Counted from the stretch's first letter, positions 13,619-27,323 are shown. The stretch: DNA of 64,000 nt from Biscogniauxia marginata (GCA_022695795.1 MU404164.1:1-64000), one strand, 5' to 3'. Numbers and translations: made by a program. Notes: generated from the letters alone by a model not told the origin.

Positions 13619-14630
13619 ATGCCCGGCAATACCTTCATCATGATGACGTTTACCCCCCTTTTGCCTCTTTTTGATTTCCCCCGATGCGCACTAGAGACGA
13701 TGAACGAACCAACACACCCACACACACATACACAAACAAGCGAAACAAACTACGGGCGGCGAAATGGCTAAGCGTTAATGACATGACCCTGTTTTTGTTT
13801 TTCTTCATTATGATCGGCAAACCTGGGAGACGGAGTCTGACCTTTTTTCTTTTTTATCTCACTATTTCTATTTTGCAGGGTAAAGGGAAGAACGGCAACG
13901 GAATTTGGCAACTGTTTTTCTGGGGTGGCGTTTTCGGGGAGGGTTTGACAGGAAAGCGGACGAAAACTACATTTACACACCATTACCTCCCTACCGCACC
14001 CTGCACGATTGTTGCATGGGGGGATCCCACTTTAGCGGTGGGAAAAGAAAAGAAAACAAAACCCCCAAGGAAGAGCGGAGCTATCGTAGTTCATTCAACC
14101 TGCTCTCTTCGCAACTCTTGCGGGGTTTTTGTTTTCATACTTTCTCTTTTCATTCGTTGAGTTGTTTTTTCTTCTCTTCCTCCGCCTTAGGTAGACAGAA
14201 CACACAATCTCAATACACCAAATGAATGGGACAAATGAGAAGAGAGAGCCCTAAAATTATTTGTTTTCCAACGTAGATACCGTAGTCTCTAGCCCGGGCG
14301 GGAGCCCGGACGGGCGAACAAGCGCACCTATCCGCTGTCCCGGCTCCTTTTATCGTGGGTGATTCTTATTATCAGTGACTTGACTTTACCGTATGTAACA
14401 TGTTTCAATGTTCTTATCTGTTTTCTCACCCACCAAAACAACCCCACACTACCTACATCAACTGTAACTTACTCATACGTCAATGCCCACCGCCATCCTA
14501 TAAGACTACCTAATTAGGAGGTGAAAAAGACAATCTGCATAATACTAGCAATAACAAAACAACTAAGTAAATAATGCTTTGGCAAGACGCAAGAAAACTG
14601 GTAAAGCGTAAACTACATTTACACAGCAAG

Positions 14631-14652
14631 AGCAGAGCAGAGCAGAGCAGAG
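14631..14652. repeat. AGCAG pentanucleotide repeat
   Basis: Four perfect copies of AGCAG in tandem, in gene-free DNA. A simple sequence repeat. Confidence 0.9.
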
Positions 14653-14785
14653 GAAAGGGATGGAAGAGAGAAAGAGCAAAAAAAGGCGACGCTAGAGCAC
14701 GGTGGCGGCTCAAGTCACATCTCCCATTCCCAATCCCTCGTCGTTGTTGTTGAGCCCTTTATTTCGTACATATGTCGTGTACCTA

Positions 14786-14820
14786 AGCTAGAGCTAGAGT
14801 TAGAGCTAGAGCTAGAGCTA
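14786..14820. repeat. GCTAGA hexanucleotide repeat
   Basis: About five to six tandem copies of GCTAGA with one degenerate unit (GAGTTA). A simple sequence repeat in gene-free DNA. Confidence 0.9.
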
Positions 14821-15670
14821 CCTTGTAAGCTCTTCGTTTTAATTTAACCTACCTGAGTACCTACCTCTTTAGTCTTAACCCCCTTCTCTAAAGAGAATAG
14901 AAGGAAAAAAAGAAAGGGAACGGAGAGAAAGAAGAGAAGAAGAAAAAAGGTAAAATGACGAAACAAAACGAAACGGTGACGGATTGGTTGGCATGGGATG
15001 CGCCCCACGGGAAGGGGTCCCGCGTAGACCAGCCGCTTCTGGTAGTAATCATCCCGGAACCATGTTAGTCTTTCTCTTTCTCTCTCTCTCTCTGTCCCCC
15101 ATCTTTTATTCTTTTCTTTGTTCTTCTTCTTTTTTTTATCCTTTTTTTTTATTTTTATTTTTTTTACACGACACATGGACAGGTAGGCAGAAGGTTTCTT
15201 ATGCAAATGAGATGCATGTGATTGATTGATTGGTAATACCATACCATACCTTCACACTACTACATACCTACATACATTAGGGAGGTGTACCAGACGTCCA
15301 CTATTCTGCACCTTATAATAATACCTCCTACCATACCTTTCCCTACCTCCCTGCCCCCGTTCTTCCCTTCCCTTGCTTCGTGTGATATATACTTGCATGC
15401 ATGCATGGCTTCTAGCCTTGATGCGTATGTAGTACAATAGTTTCGTTAATTTGAAAAAGAAAAAAAAGGACATAGACACAGAGGTCGGAATCATAGGTTG
15501 CTCGTTCACGCGCCCGCCCGGCTGGGCATGAAATTAAGTTCGCAAACCTTGTTATGCGGGCTATGATAGACCGCATAAGGTGGGAGTCCAATTTTCCTAA
15601 TTCGTACTTGATATTTCTCCCTATCTAGTGTTATGCCGGCAAGCTGCCGCGCGAAAGAGAGAGAGATAGA

Positions 15671-15695
15671 GAAAGAAAGAAAGAAAGAAAGAAAG
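15671..15695. repeat. GAAA tetranucleotide repeat
   Basis: Six tandem copies of GAAA flanked by GAGA-rich sequence. Confidence 0.9.
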
Positions 15696-16569
15696 AGAAA
15701 AGGTGGATTTAGAAATGCGACCAAGACCCAGAAACTCTAGAAACAAAGCCAAGAATACCAAGACTCGGATCTTGGATCCCAGGCCCCCAAAGTTTCAATT
15801 TATAAATATATATATAAAAAGGTTCAATGTTTTATCTAGGTATTGTATCTAAGCTTTTTGTTTCATGCATCAGTCAGATACAGATACGCTTAGGTCCACT
15901 GTGCACATGCCGGTGACTTTTAACGGAAAGAAGAAAAGAGCATAAGTAGATTAGGTAGGTAGGTAGGTTTCGGAGAGAAACAAGAACGAGCAGAGAAATA
16001 TTGATGCCATGGGTGTGTATTATTAGAAATACGAAAAAATGATAGCAATAAGAAAATAGGTATAAAAAACGAAACATGGGAAGGGGAAGTCAAAGGGTCC
16101 TGAAGGGACCTTTCTCTTGAGGAGGGGGACCCCTGGTCGCCGGTTGAGATAGAGGGCCACTTGAAAACAATATTTCCCTTATACATTTGATGCTACAAAT
16201 ACCTACCGCACACTAGGTGCATATGTGACTACATAGTAGGTTAGTTCATTCCCCACAGCGAAACTCTTATCTAGGGTTACATACGTCTCGTAGATATAAT
16301 TTTCTCTTGGCTTCGAAAACCAAAATCCTGTGTATGAATGGTATGTAAAAGGATGGTTCAGGCTTCATCTCTCTATCTCTTCTTTTCTGCAAAGATACTT
16401 GGCAGCTAGGTTGGTAGAAACTTATTGGATAAACCATTATATCTTATTTTTATTTATTTTTATTCTTTTGGGTAGAAGGGGATTATATGCGGTAGTTATC
16501 CGACGGCGCAGGATATGTATACATATACATACTATGGGAAAGGGAGGGTAGGCGACCGGGGAAAGGGGA

Positions 16570-16586
16570 GGGGGGGGGGGGGGGGG
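16570..16586. repeat. Homopolymer run of 17 G
   Basis: An uninterrupted run of G, likely to be unstable in length and prone to sequencing error. Confidence 0.9.
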
Positions 16587-19500
16587 TAGCGGCATGGAGT
16601 GGTATAGAATAGCACAAATGGGGACCCTCTGTCTTTGCCTGTCGATCGCTGATGTGCCAAGCCTGTTACCAAGGACGGGTCCTACACTGAGATAGTATCA
16701 CAAGTTTACACCTATTGTAAGCTTGAAACCGTCTCTATCTCCCCCATTTTCCCTATCTCTTCTTTGATTACAGTCCTCTCTCTTTAATGGGGCGTTAAGC
16801 AAGTGTGATAAGTATTTGTTGATATATTATTGTTATTATTATTGTGCTTATTATTATTTATTTCTGAATCATACCAAGACTAGACTACGTCCAATGGAAT
16901 CTTGTCTCTCCTTATTTGTCTTGATGTTGGTTGGTGTTTAGTGATTTACTGGATTAAGAGCTAAAGTCAACTACATGAAGCTATAGCACAGCTTTGGTTA
17001 TCTAGAACCAACCAGACTAGATTTGGCTGACTTGTCTGTCTGCATCACATCTCTCCCCCCTCCCCCTAAATTTCTATGTGCACTATGCACCTAAGACATG
17101 GCTGACGTCTAGACGCTTCTGTGCTGACTGATAAGAAACTGCATAACGCCTACATACGCACCCCAGAAAACCGATCTGACAGCACCAATGACAGCAGAGA
17201 ATAAGCAAAAAAGAGGCGCCAGAAAAAGCAAAGGGGAAAAAGCACGCAAGCTGCAGAAACTCCTCCGTGCTATCCGTGACACGGAATTCCGTTCATGGAT
17301 ACGAACTCCGGTTTTTCTGAGTTTGTAGGTACCCCAAAGTACGCCGAACCGCGCATAGAGTTCACCCTCCCCTCCCTTCCCTCCCCCCAGGTCGCCTTCC
17401 TGCATATATTATTTCTGTGGTTTATTGCATGCGGCACTGCTACTACTGCTGCTCCTCTCGCGGTTGTTCGTCGGATCGTGCGTTAGGATACCTACTTGCC
17501 GGGGCAAGGTGGAACGTGAACAAGGCGATCAGGAATACCTGCCTGGGTTTGTATGGGGTCTGGCTTCTCGAACGCACCACTACGGGAAGCAGACGGTTGC
17601 GTGTCCGGCAGGTCGCAGAAAACGAACGGTCATTTGCTGGGGGGAGCTCTCTAACCTACACCAAACTCTGGGGCTAGTTTCCCCCAATTCCCTCCCCCCA
17701 ATTTGATGTCATACCGTCACGTAGCTGGTTGGTGTCGCTCTGCGTTAATTATATTCTGATGCGTGTTCCCCCCCTCCCCCCCCCTTTACTTCCTGCCCTG
17801 TGAGTATCGCTGAAACTTGACTGGTGGAGACAGACGAGGTGCGGTATCAAGAGGATTCTTTGCTGAGTGTTGACTCTGATAGGTGTATCCTAGGCCATTC
17901 TCAACGTCACTCGCATGTGATGCGGTCTTGACTGTGCAGATCAGTTGTGCTGGGAGGTCGCGCCTGTCATCTAGGCCTCAGAGCGAATCTAGTGTGTGTA
18001 GAGAAGGAATGGTTACTGTGTCCATGCTGATCTTCAACGGGTCTGTAATTGATACTTGTGTGTTCGGGCTAAAATCATTATATCTTATCCTCTCATCATC
18101 CCCCACGTAGTTGGCCAGAGCCCGATGACCCCAAAAGACGAAAATATAGGGTGCTGACGCTGGTATCGCAGATAGGTACCTAGCTATTATTCTTGATGTC
18201 CCACAGATGCTAGGTAGATCTGATAAGGACAGGTCAGGTCTCAGCCTTGGCGTACGTGAGCACGTTCCTTCGGGATTTCAGCCGAATGTCACACAACGGG
18301 GGGTGGAGGCTTTCTACCACCTGCCTAACCTAGATAGAAGCTTTGGTGCCAGGGACAACCTGGGCATTTTATTTTTACAGTGGCGGAAACTTCTATGGCT
18401 CTTCGGACTATGACGAATGGAGGCTGAATTGTATGGGGACTTCAAGGGGGGCGGGACAACGTCACTTGCTCGTTCCTTAATTGGGGGCTCGCAGTTCCGA
18501 GGACCAGTCACTGACAGACCAACGATAATGAGAATAAATAATGAATTAACCTCCTCCCACCCCTATTTCGAAGGCCTGATAGCCGCCGCAAATTAAGTCG
18601 GTAGGATGCGTCTCTGCTTGAGACACATCTATACCAAGGAGGCGTACACCGCTTCGCCCACGATGCCCGCCAAGCCTTTACCAAGACGGCACTATGCAAG
18701 TCATCAGGTCCGAACAACTCAGCTAAGAGATGGCCGTGATATAATCCAACCTAGCATGTGCAGATTGTATGCCCTCTCAGGCTTATACTCTGAAGAGAAC
18801 GGACCAAGATCACGTCTTCCGGGCTCGGTACAACGCCTGCTGATCAACCAAACGATAAAGCGATCTTCTCCAAGAACCATGTAGGTACCACCTCTACGCA
18901 ACACTAAAATAACGTAGATTGTACGATCCAGCCCCGTTATTTGCCACTAGCTATCAAAGACACAGAGCCGCCAAGCAGGCAAGAGACACAATCCTACGCC
19001 CCCCTCCAAAAAAATCATCCATATCAAACCGGCTAGGCAGTAAGGCTCGGCCGACTTTTCGCACCAGCCAAGACCCCCGGCACCGCCCTAGAGTAAGTAG
19101 CCCGCCTAGAGAATAGGCGCGGGCCCGACTTGGCAGCTGTCGTGCGACGCTTGACATATGCTATGTATGACAGGGCTCCCCCTCTCTCTCTGTGTGCGTG
19201 TGTTCGTGTGTGTGTGCCCTTCTCGCCGGGCCAACTAGCGGAGGAGAAATGGTAGGCTAGCAAGCTACCTAACCTAGTAAAGTCGCCCAGACGGGTGATC
19301 GACAAGGCACGAGTTGGAATGTGCCGAAGGGCCTGTAGACCTTGGCATAGGCTTGGCATTGCTTCCAAGGGGGAGGAGGAGAGAATCTCAGATCTCTATT
19401 TCCCTTGGCGTGTGGCGGGACGTAGGTCAGATCGACAAGATTGCGCGTTCTTCGTCCTTCGTCCCTCCTTCGTATTCTATTCCTTTCTCGGCGAACGAGC

Positions 19501-19963
19501 GAGCGAGCGAGGGTGGTTGGGATTCCCCCCATGGCTGATCGTATGAAGTAAATAGGGGTAAGTAGTAGAAGACATTTGGAGGAGGAAGGGAAAGAACAAG
19601 AAACAAGCTCTATAGATCGAAAAAGCTGCCTAGCTAGTTTCTGCTCTTTCCCTCGGCCAAGCCTTGCTCCTCGTTTACCTTCCCCGTAGGTATACGTAGT
19701 AAATACACTCGCATATTCAATAGCCCATATCTGCCGTGCCGAGCCAAGCCTGGTTCATAATTCTACGTAAGGAAAGGAGTGTAACACCCTTCGGCACCGC
19801 CGAACTACCCAGTGCTTCCTAGTTGCCATAGCTCGCCACTCGGCCGTGGTTTCATACTGCCTTCTAATTTCCGGATAATGTACGTCCCCTCCTAAAAAGT
19901 ATCCAAAAAAGTCTTGGCCATGTGTGGTGATCGTCATGACAATTGATGATAGCCATAATACAC

Positions 19964-20713
19964 TCAGGAGAGCTTATCCCCCACGGTGACGATCTGCTGC
20001 CCCGTCCCTAGCACCTCGACCATGTTCTTCCAATCGAGCCTCACCCAGTCGGGCCCGTCGCGGACCGTGGCGAGCCCGACGTCGTTGACGGACTCGCCAT
20101 GGAGGCCCTCGCCCTGCCGGTGGAACGGGCACAGGGCAGCCCAGTGCACCCTCCAGACGCTCAGCTCGACCGAGTCCAGGTACGGGTCCGCCAGCAGCCT
20201 CAGGAGCGACTGGAACGGTGGGCGCCGCAGGAGATCCCAGTCCGCGACCCTGCGGAAGGGGCGCACGCCGGCGGGCGGGCCGAGGCGCAGCCGGAGCCGG
20301 CGCAGGCCGCCGCACAGCACCATGTCGGACAGCGCGGGGGCCAGCACGTCCTCGAACTCGCCGCCGACGCGCGTCAGGAGGACGGTCAGGTCGCGGACGC
20401 GGCGCCGCGCGTCCCGCCCCTGCGGCGAGAGGAAGCCCCCGCGCCCCGTGAGGTGCGCCGGCAGCCGATGGCTCTGCGCGTTGATGACGAACCGGTTCTG
20501 CGCGTAGAACACCGCCGCCGCCTCCGCGTACATCTGCGCGCTGACGCGGAAGACGCTCTGCGCGGTGGCGGCGCCGCGGCCGGGGGGCGGGAGCCGCAGG
20601 ATCGTCTGGTTGTGGAGCACGATGTCCCACTCCGAGACGAGGAGATGCTGCAGGATGGCGCTCCGGAGCTCGCCCGGAAGGTCGAAGAATCGGAACGCGG
20701 TGGTAGTCCCCAT
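19964..20713 (-). CDS. F-box-like protein, 249 aa
   Basis: A single-exon gene. I chose the start at 20713 (MGTTTAFRF...) because the preceding 32 codons of the open frame are low-complexity and the F-box-like segment follows directly. Residues about 8-24 read FFDLPGELRSAILQHLL, a typical fungal F-box-like helix; the rest resembles the Leu/Arg-rich C-terminal part of fungal F-box/DUF proteins that are often annotated only as hypothetical. If it is an F-box protein it would link substrates to Skp1-cullin ubiquitin ligases, but no substrate domain is identifiable. The coding sequence is much more GC-rich than its surroundings, so long spurious open frames appear on both strands. It is divergent from CFT1, with 855 bp between the two starts. 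Confidence 0.72.
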   Translation of the reverse strand: MGTTTAFRFFDLPGELRSAILQHLLVSEWDIVLHNQTILRLPPPGRGAATAQSVFRVSAQMYAEAAAVFYAQNRFVINAQSHRLPAHLTGRGGFLSPQGRDARRRVRDLTVLLTRVGGEFEDVLAPALSDMVLCGGLRRLRLRLGPPAGVRPFRRVADWDLLRRPPFQSLLRLLADPYLDSVELSVWRVHWAALCPFHRQGEGLHGESVNDVGLATVRDGPDWVRLDWKNMVEVLGTGQQIVTVGDKLS

Positions 20714-21568
20714 TTTTTCCCTCTTTTGTCCTTCTTTTCTTCTTCTGCTGCTGCTGCCGCGGTTGTTTATGTCTATGTATCGTATCGTCGGTCTGCCTAG
20801 CCTAGTCACACCGGAAGGGTGTTCGTATGAGCGTGTTCAAAATGAGGTCTACGGCTTTAGTGAGTCGCTCACTTCACAAAGGCCACCAGACACTGAGCCC
20901 CCCCTCGGCGGTGCTGACTCAGGGGTCAGTGAGACCAGGTCGCCGTTGGCGAGTCAGGGAAAGGATAGACGTGGAGGAATCCCACAGCTCTGTATCTCTA
21001 ACCCCCCAAGGATAGCTCTTAAAGTCTATATCTACATATACCCTTCAGATTTGGCAATATTGGAGTGCTATGCAGTGTGCAGACGATGACGACGACTTCA
21101 GGGACAACAGTGCTCGTTCTAGGGGGAAACCCCACACCGCTTTTTAATGATATATAGGAGGTATGCTTCTACTAAGCAGGTGAATCTTGGTAGATATATA
21201 GAAATACACACGTGTGTACTTTAAGGTGGCCTTATTGTAGTTTGATATTGATGCCAAATTAAAACTTGAGATGTGTATGGAGTTTATAGGTATGAAAAAA
21301 CATAAGCATTGCTTTGTAGTATGTATGCAGATTAACTAGCTCTTATTCGCTCTCGCATTTATGCACAAACCTAATACATGCCCCTTTAAGTACATATCTA
21401 ATCAGTAGGTTGCTACCAGGTTAGTTACATCGATTGGGTTCGCAACCAAAAGAGAGCTTCTGCTAGCTTTGACGCGCGAATGTACCAATTCAACTTCGCG
21501 CCATACCTCGCACCACAGCAACCCTTCTTTCTTCCTAAACACCCTGAGATGAAGAAGAGGTTGCCGGG
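20714..21568. promoter_or_regulatory. Shared divergent promoter region (F-box gene / CFT1)
   Basis: An 855-bp interval between two divergent starts. It is AT-rich in its right half (about 21120-21400) and contains no recognisable gene. No specific factor site could be assigned. Confidence 0.4.
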
Positions 21569-24500
21569 ATGCAGTGCTATACGGAGCTGACGCCTCCAAC
21601 GGCCGTCACACACTCCCTCTCACTGCCCTTCATCTCGGCGCAAACTAGCAACCTCGTCGTCGCAAAGGCATCCCTTCTCCAGATATTTACCACCAAATTG
21701 GTGTCTGCCGAGCTCGACAATGCCCAGAACCCGCAACTCCAGTCGTCTGTCCCCAACCAGCCCTACGATACTCGCATAAACGACGACGATGGCCTCGAGG
21801 CTTCCTTTCTCGGCGGCGACACCGCCCTTGTCAGGTCGGACCGATCCCAGTACACAAAGCTAGTCCTCGTCACCGAGTTCTCACTTGCGGGAACAATAAC
21901 CGGCCTTGCGCGCATAAGGTCTCAGACCTCCGCGTCCGGGGGGGAATCCCTCCTGATAGCCTTCAAGGATGCCAAGATGAGCATGGTCGAGTGGGATCCC
22001 GAGAAGCATTCGATACGTACAACCTCGATCCATTACTACGAACAAGATGATCTCCAAGGGAGCCCGTGGGCTGCCCCGTTGAGCCACTATATCAACCTCC
22101 TGGCGGCAGATCCCGGAAGTAGGTGTGCTGCGCTGAAGTTTGGGGCACGGAGTCTTGCCATCATCCAATTTAAATCTGTTGAAGAAGACATAGACATGGA
22201 CGATTGGGATGAAGCACTGGATGGTCCTCGCCCAGTAAAAGATCCATCCTCGAGCACGTTCGCAAATGGAATTAGCAACAATGAAGAGACCCCCTTTGCA
22301 ACCTCATTTGTCCTTCGACTTCCCAATCTTGATCCTAGCCTGATCCATCCTGTGCATATTGCCTTCCTCCATGAGTACAGAGAGCCCACCTTCGGCATTC
22401 TCTCTTCGACTGCTGCACCCTCCTTAGTTCTTGGTCGAAAGGACCAACTGTCATATATGGTCTTCACCCTCGATTTACAGCAGAAAGCATCTACCACGAT
22501 TCTTTCCGTTAATGGCCTCCCGCAAGACCTATTCCGGGTTATCGCGCTCCCTGCCCCCGTCGGCGGTGCGCTGTTAATCGGTACAAACGAGTTAATACAC
22601 ATCGACCAGTCTGGGAAGTCTCACGGTGTTGGTGTTAATCCTTTTGCCAAACAAGCAACATCGTTTGGCCTCGTGGATCAGTCCGAGCTCAACTTAAAAT
22701 TAGAAGGTTGCGAGATCGAAGTTCTCTCCCCTGAGTCTGGGGAGCTTTTATTAGTGCTAAATGACGGGCACCTCGCGTTGATCACGTTCAGGATCGACGG
22801 CCGGACTGTGTCGGGGTTAAGTCTTCGAATTCTTTCCTCAGAAGTTGGCGGGACCATCATTCCAGCTCGCGCCACGACTCTCACCAAGCTAGGCAGGACG
22901 AGTTTGTTCGTGGGCAGTGAGGATGCCGACTCGTTGGTCGTCGGCTGGACACGGAAGCAGGCTCAGTCTGGAAGGAGAAAATCCCGACTGCAAGATGCCT
23001 CGTTAGAACTCGAGATAGACGACGAAGATTTAGAGGATATAGATGACGACGACGACCTATATGGGGAGGATTCTGCGCCAGCTAAACAGCTATCGAGCAC
23101 AACCGATGCTCATGGCGCGAAAGGCGGAGAACTGATCTTCCGAGTGCACGATCGCCTTGTTAGTATCGCCCCTATAAGAGACTTTACCCTTGGGCAATGT
23201 TCGCTCCCCGAATCCGATGATCAGACGAATGATGCGAGTGTCACCAGTGATCTAAGCCTCGTGTGCACGGTCGGACGAGGAAGCGCTGGCTCCATTGCTA
23301 TACTAAACAGAGCAATACAACCCAAAGTCATCGGGCATTTCGAGTTTCCCGAAGCACGAGGATTCTGGACCGTGGCTGCGCAAAAACCAATACCAAAATC
23401 GTTACAAGGTGACAAAGGCACTACGTCAATAGGCGGGGATTACGATACATCAGCACAGTATGATAAATTTATGATCGTGTCCAAGATTGACTTGGATGGG
23501 TATGAGACATCAGATGTCTACGCCTTGACGGGAGCGGGATTCGAGGCATTAACTGGAACCGAGTTCGAACCAGCCGCTGGCTTTACAATCGAGGCAGGAA
23601 CTATGGGAAAGCACATGAGAGTAATACAGGTGCTGAAAACGGCTGTCCACTGCTATGATGGAGGTAAGATAAAGTAAGGCGACGTTTAGAGGCTATGCTG
23701 ATTATAATGAACAGACTTTGGGCTTAGCCAAATCCTCCCAATGCTGGATGAGGAGACCGGAGCAGAGCCGAGGGTTGAGAGTGCGAGCATCGCCGACCCC
23801 TATCTTCTGCTGGTCAGAGACGATGCAAGCATTTTCATAGCTAAGATCGACAACAATCTTGAGCTTGAGGAAGTCGATAAGAATGATTCTGCTCTCTCCT
23901 CTACGAAATGGGCCACTGGCTGTCTCTACGAAGATAATTCGGGCGTTTTCTCCAAAGTGGAGAGCGACAAGGGTACCAGACCCGGGGAGAGTATAATAAT
24001 GTTCTTACTGAGTAAGACTGGAGCTTTACATGTACGTGAGAGACCGCTACGACTTTTCACATCGTACTTACCACTTACCGGCGCAGGTTTATTCTTTATC
24101 AGATCTGTCAACCCCGATCTACGTTGCAGAAGGCCTATCGTTCGCGCCTCCTATACTCTCAGTAGACTTCGTGGCTAGACGAGGGACAGCTCGAGAAACA
24201 CTAAAAGAGATCTTAGTGGCTGACCTGGGGGACAGGACATCCTCACAGCCATATCTAATTGTAAGTATGCGCAGGTCTGGTATCAATGTACATTTCTAAT
24301 TCCTTTCCAGGCTCGAAATAGCAATGATGACGTGATTATATACCAACCCTTCCGAACCTCATCGGAATCTATCTCGGAACTTTCTCGATCACTCCATTTC
24401 CAAAAGCTACCCAACCCCACGTTAGCAGAGGGGTCGGAGGAATCAATAGAGGATGACGAGGAAGAACGGAGAGATTATCCCATGCGACGTTGTGAAAACG

Positions 24501-26229
24501 TTGCCGGATATAAGACAGTCTTCCTACCAGGAGACTCCCCAAGCTTTATCTTAAGGTCCTCCAAGACACTTCCTAAGGTCCTGCGGCTCCAGGGTCGTGG
24601 TGCGCGGGGCATGAGTCCATTCCACACGGAAGGTTGCGAGCGCGGTTTCATTTACGCAGACTCGCAAGGCATTGCGCGGGTCTCTCAAGTTCCTACAGGC
24701 GACACAACTTATGCAGACATTGGTATGTCACTCAGGAAACTTCCCTTGAATATTGATGCACACTCTATCACCTATCACCCACCATCGGGGACGTTTGCCA
24801 TAGGCTGCGACACATTGGAACCATTTGAGCTCCCGAAGGATGACGACTATCATAAAGAGTGGCACCAAGAAAAAGACCTTACTTTGAAGCCGGTGAACGA
24901 GCGCGGGGTAATCAAACTCATCAACCCTTCCACCTGGACCGTCATTGACACTATCGAGATGGAGCAATATGAGACGGTAATGTGTATAGAGACGCTCAAT
25001 CTGGAGGTGTCGGAGTCGACCAACGAGCGAAAACATCTTATCGCTGTCGGCACAGCCGTATCTAGGGGAGAAGACTTGCCGATCAGGGGTCGGGTTTTCG
25101 TTTACGATGTTGTCGCCGTTATCCCCGAACCAGGACGACCAGAGACGAATAGGAGACTGAAGCTGGTTGCAAAGGAAGATATACCTCGTGGTGCAGTGAC
25201 TGCCCTCTCTGAGATAGGTACTCAGGGGTTGATGTTAGTCGCCCAGGGGCAAAAGTGCATGGTCCGCGGTCTCAAGGAAGATGGAACACTCCTTCCCGTC
25301 GCCTTCATGGACATGAGCTGCTACGTGACGGCGGTTCGGGAACTGAAAGGAACAGGCCTTTGTCTCATGGCCGATGCTGTGAAGGGCGTCTGGTTCACCG
25401 GTTATACCGAGGAGCCGTACAGAATGATCCTATTCGGGAAAAGCTCGACGAAGCTCGAGGTCCTGACGGTGGACTTTTTGCCAGACGGAAACGAGCTGCT
25501 CATCGTTGCGTGCGACTCGGACGGTGGCATCCACGTGCTGCAATTTGACCCCGAACGTAAGTCCCCCCCCTCTTTTCTAATATTAGATCCCTTAGAACGA
25601 ACACCCACGAGCATTTCTCCCCTCGAATAAACGCCGAATGCTGACAATAAGAAGATCCCAAATCCCTACAAGGCCACCTGCTCCTCCACCGCACGACCTT
25701 CTCCACGGGGGCCCACGGCCCAACCCGCAGCATGCTGCTTCCACGCACCTTGCCGTCTACCTCGGATTACCTCACCCAACAGCAACAGACCAACGACGCC
25801 GCCATGAACAACACCACTACGAACGGGGACTACGCCCCGCACCCGTACCCGCCGGCGCCGCCGTCGACGATCCTCCTCGCGTCGGCGACGGGGGTGCTGG
25901 CGACGCTCTCGCCCGTCTCGGAGCCGCAGTACCGGCGGCTCTCCTTCCTGGCGGGGCAGCTCCTCTCGTCGCTGCCGCACCACGCGGGACTCAACCCCAA
26001 GGACCACCGGGCCCCGCCGTCGACGGGCGCCGTCGGCCGCTTCCCCCCCGGCGTCGACGCCGGCGTCGGCCGCGGCGTCGTCGACGGCGCCCTGCTCGCA
26101 CGCTGGTCAGAGCTCGCCGCCGGCCGCAGGGCCGAGATCGCCGGGCGCGTCGGGTTCGGCGGCGGCGCCGCAGAGGTCAGGGACCTGCTGGCTGAGGTGT
26201 TGGGGGCGGGGGGGTTGGGGTATTTGTGA
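21569..26229 (+). CDS. CFT1: Cleavage and polyadenylation factor subunit CFT1 (CPSF160 homologue), 1468 aa
   Basis: A large scaffold of the nuclear pre-mRNA 3'-end cleavage and polyadenylation complex; in characterised homologues it takes part in recognising the AAUAAA-type signal. The N-terminus MQCYTELTPPTAVTHSLSLP is the usual fungal CFT1 start. An MMS1_N-type beta-propeller region follows, then an acidic stretch near residues 480-500 (EIDDEDLEDIDDDDDLYGED), and a CPSF_A domain in the C-terminal third. Exons: 21569-23663, 23715-24031, 24087-24260, 24311-25556, 25655-26229; introns of 51, 55, 50 and 98 bp, the first three with GTAAGA/GTACGT/GTAAGT donors. All joined frames agree and the length matches fungal CFT1. 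The last acceptor is a tandem AAGAAG: 25655 gives ...DPEHPKSLQGH, 25652 inserts one codon. The last exon is markedly more GC-rich than the others. Confidence 0.95.
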
Positions 26230-27323
26230 GGGGTGGGTGGGTGAGTGTGGGTTTGGGAAGTGCGTGTCGAGAATGAGGAGATGGGTGGTAGGTAGTTGTT
26301 GGCTTATGCCGAGAAAGATGGACAGGGAGATGAGGAGGAGGAAGAGCGGAGGAATGAACGCTTTCAATATAGCCTAGGAGAGAGAGGGTGCACTCACAAA
26401 GCAAAAGATATTCGTTAATTATTAAATAAAAATGAGAGATGCATGATAAGTGATAAGTGACGAGGAATCGCCTGCTACGCATCTGGCTACCTATGTTAGG
26501 TAGGTAGGTAGGTAGGTAGGCAGGAAGAAAAGAAGTCCATATCGAAAACCTTAGCAAGCTGGGAAAAAAGACTCATGATGTTCTTTTCGGTTTTACGGCG
26601 AAATTCCCCCAGTGCTTATGCTTGACCTACTTTGCCTATATCCTTCTTCTCCTATCGTCCTTTGCAATAGTAGTCAGTCGCTCCTCTCCTCTTGGACCAG
26701 TAAATACAAGGGATGAATAAATTGCTTGTCTCACAGGTCGGTAGTAAATAAAAAAGAAAGATCACAACACTTAATTGCCAAACCGCCCATAGCTATATGC
26801 CATTCATCGCAGTATAATTTATCAATTGTATCAGGGTTTCTCTATCGACGCGTTCTATCCGCGGGGGAAAAAATCCCCCTCCCTTCCAAGTTCTAGACCG
26901 AACCCTTCGAGTCTGACTGGTGAATACCTGAAACCCAAAACCTGAAATCCGATTCGATCTGGTCTCGTCAAAAACCGACAAAATGTTGATCTATGTATAT
27001 CGTACAGAAAAAAGCCTAACAGAAAAGATCCTCTCCCGAGTTTCTAGTTTTCAATTTCAATATGCAGATAGTCGTAAGTAACGGTGACTGTGACCAAAGA
27101 TGGAACGGCGAACAAGATATTTCTTAGTGTCGACAATTCTCTATCCTGTATGTTCCAAGGGAGATAGTGGGGGAAGGATTTGTGTGTGGATGTGGATGGT
27201 ACGGTGGAAGATGAACAGGTAAGAGTCTCTTAAACAGAGAGAGGATGCAAAAGGGTTGGGTATATTGGAAAGAGTAAGGCCAGAGAACGATGAGGCAGCA
27301 TGTTAGGCTTTGCATATAGTAGT
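26230..27323. other. Convergent 3' region between CFT1 and the PAL1-family gene
   Basis: No gene seen. The interval holds the two 3' UTRs, a TAGG tetranucleotide repeat (about 26497-26520) and AT-rich sequence. Confidence 0.5.
26497..26520. repeat. TAGG tetranucleotide repeat
   Basis: Six tandem copies of TAGG in the convergent intergenic region. Confidence 0.9.

Larger units (their letters stand above)
13619..19963. other. Gene-free low-complexity interval
   Basis: No coding gene is supported in these 6.3 kb. It contains many pyrimidine or purine tracts, several microsatellites (listed separately), a G17 run at 16570-16586 and frequent TAGGTA/TACCTA words. The first few hundred bases probably hold the 3' UTR of the small gene at 13361. 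Open frames of 60-158 codons are low-complexity translations of T-rich or A-rich tracts, or frames opposite one another. From about 17.9 to 19.2 kb the sequence is balanced in composition and again lacks recognisable coding capacity. Confidence 0.5.

Noticed and set aside
14844..15242. Minus-strand ORF rich in Lys/Glu/Arg
   Set aside because: Translation of A/G-rich simple sequence; no domain.
20099..20800. Plus-strand ORF of 233 codons opposite the F-box-like gene
   Set aside because: Shadow frame produced by the high-GC coding sequence on the minus strand.
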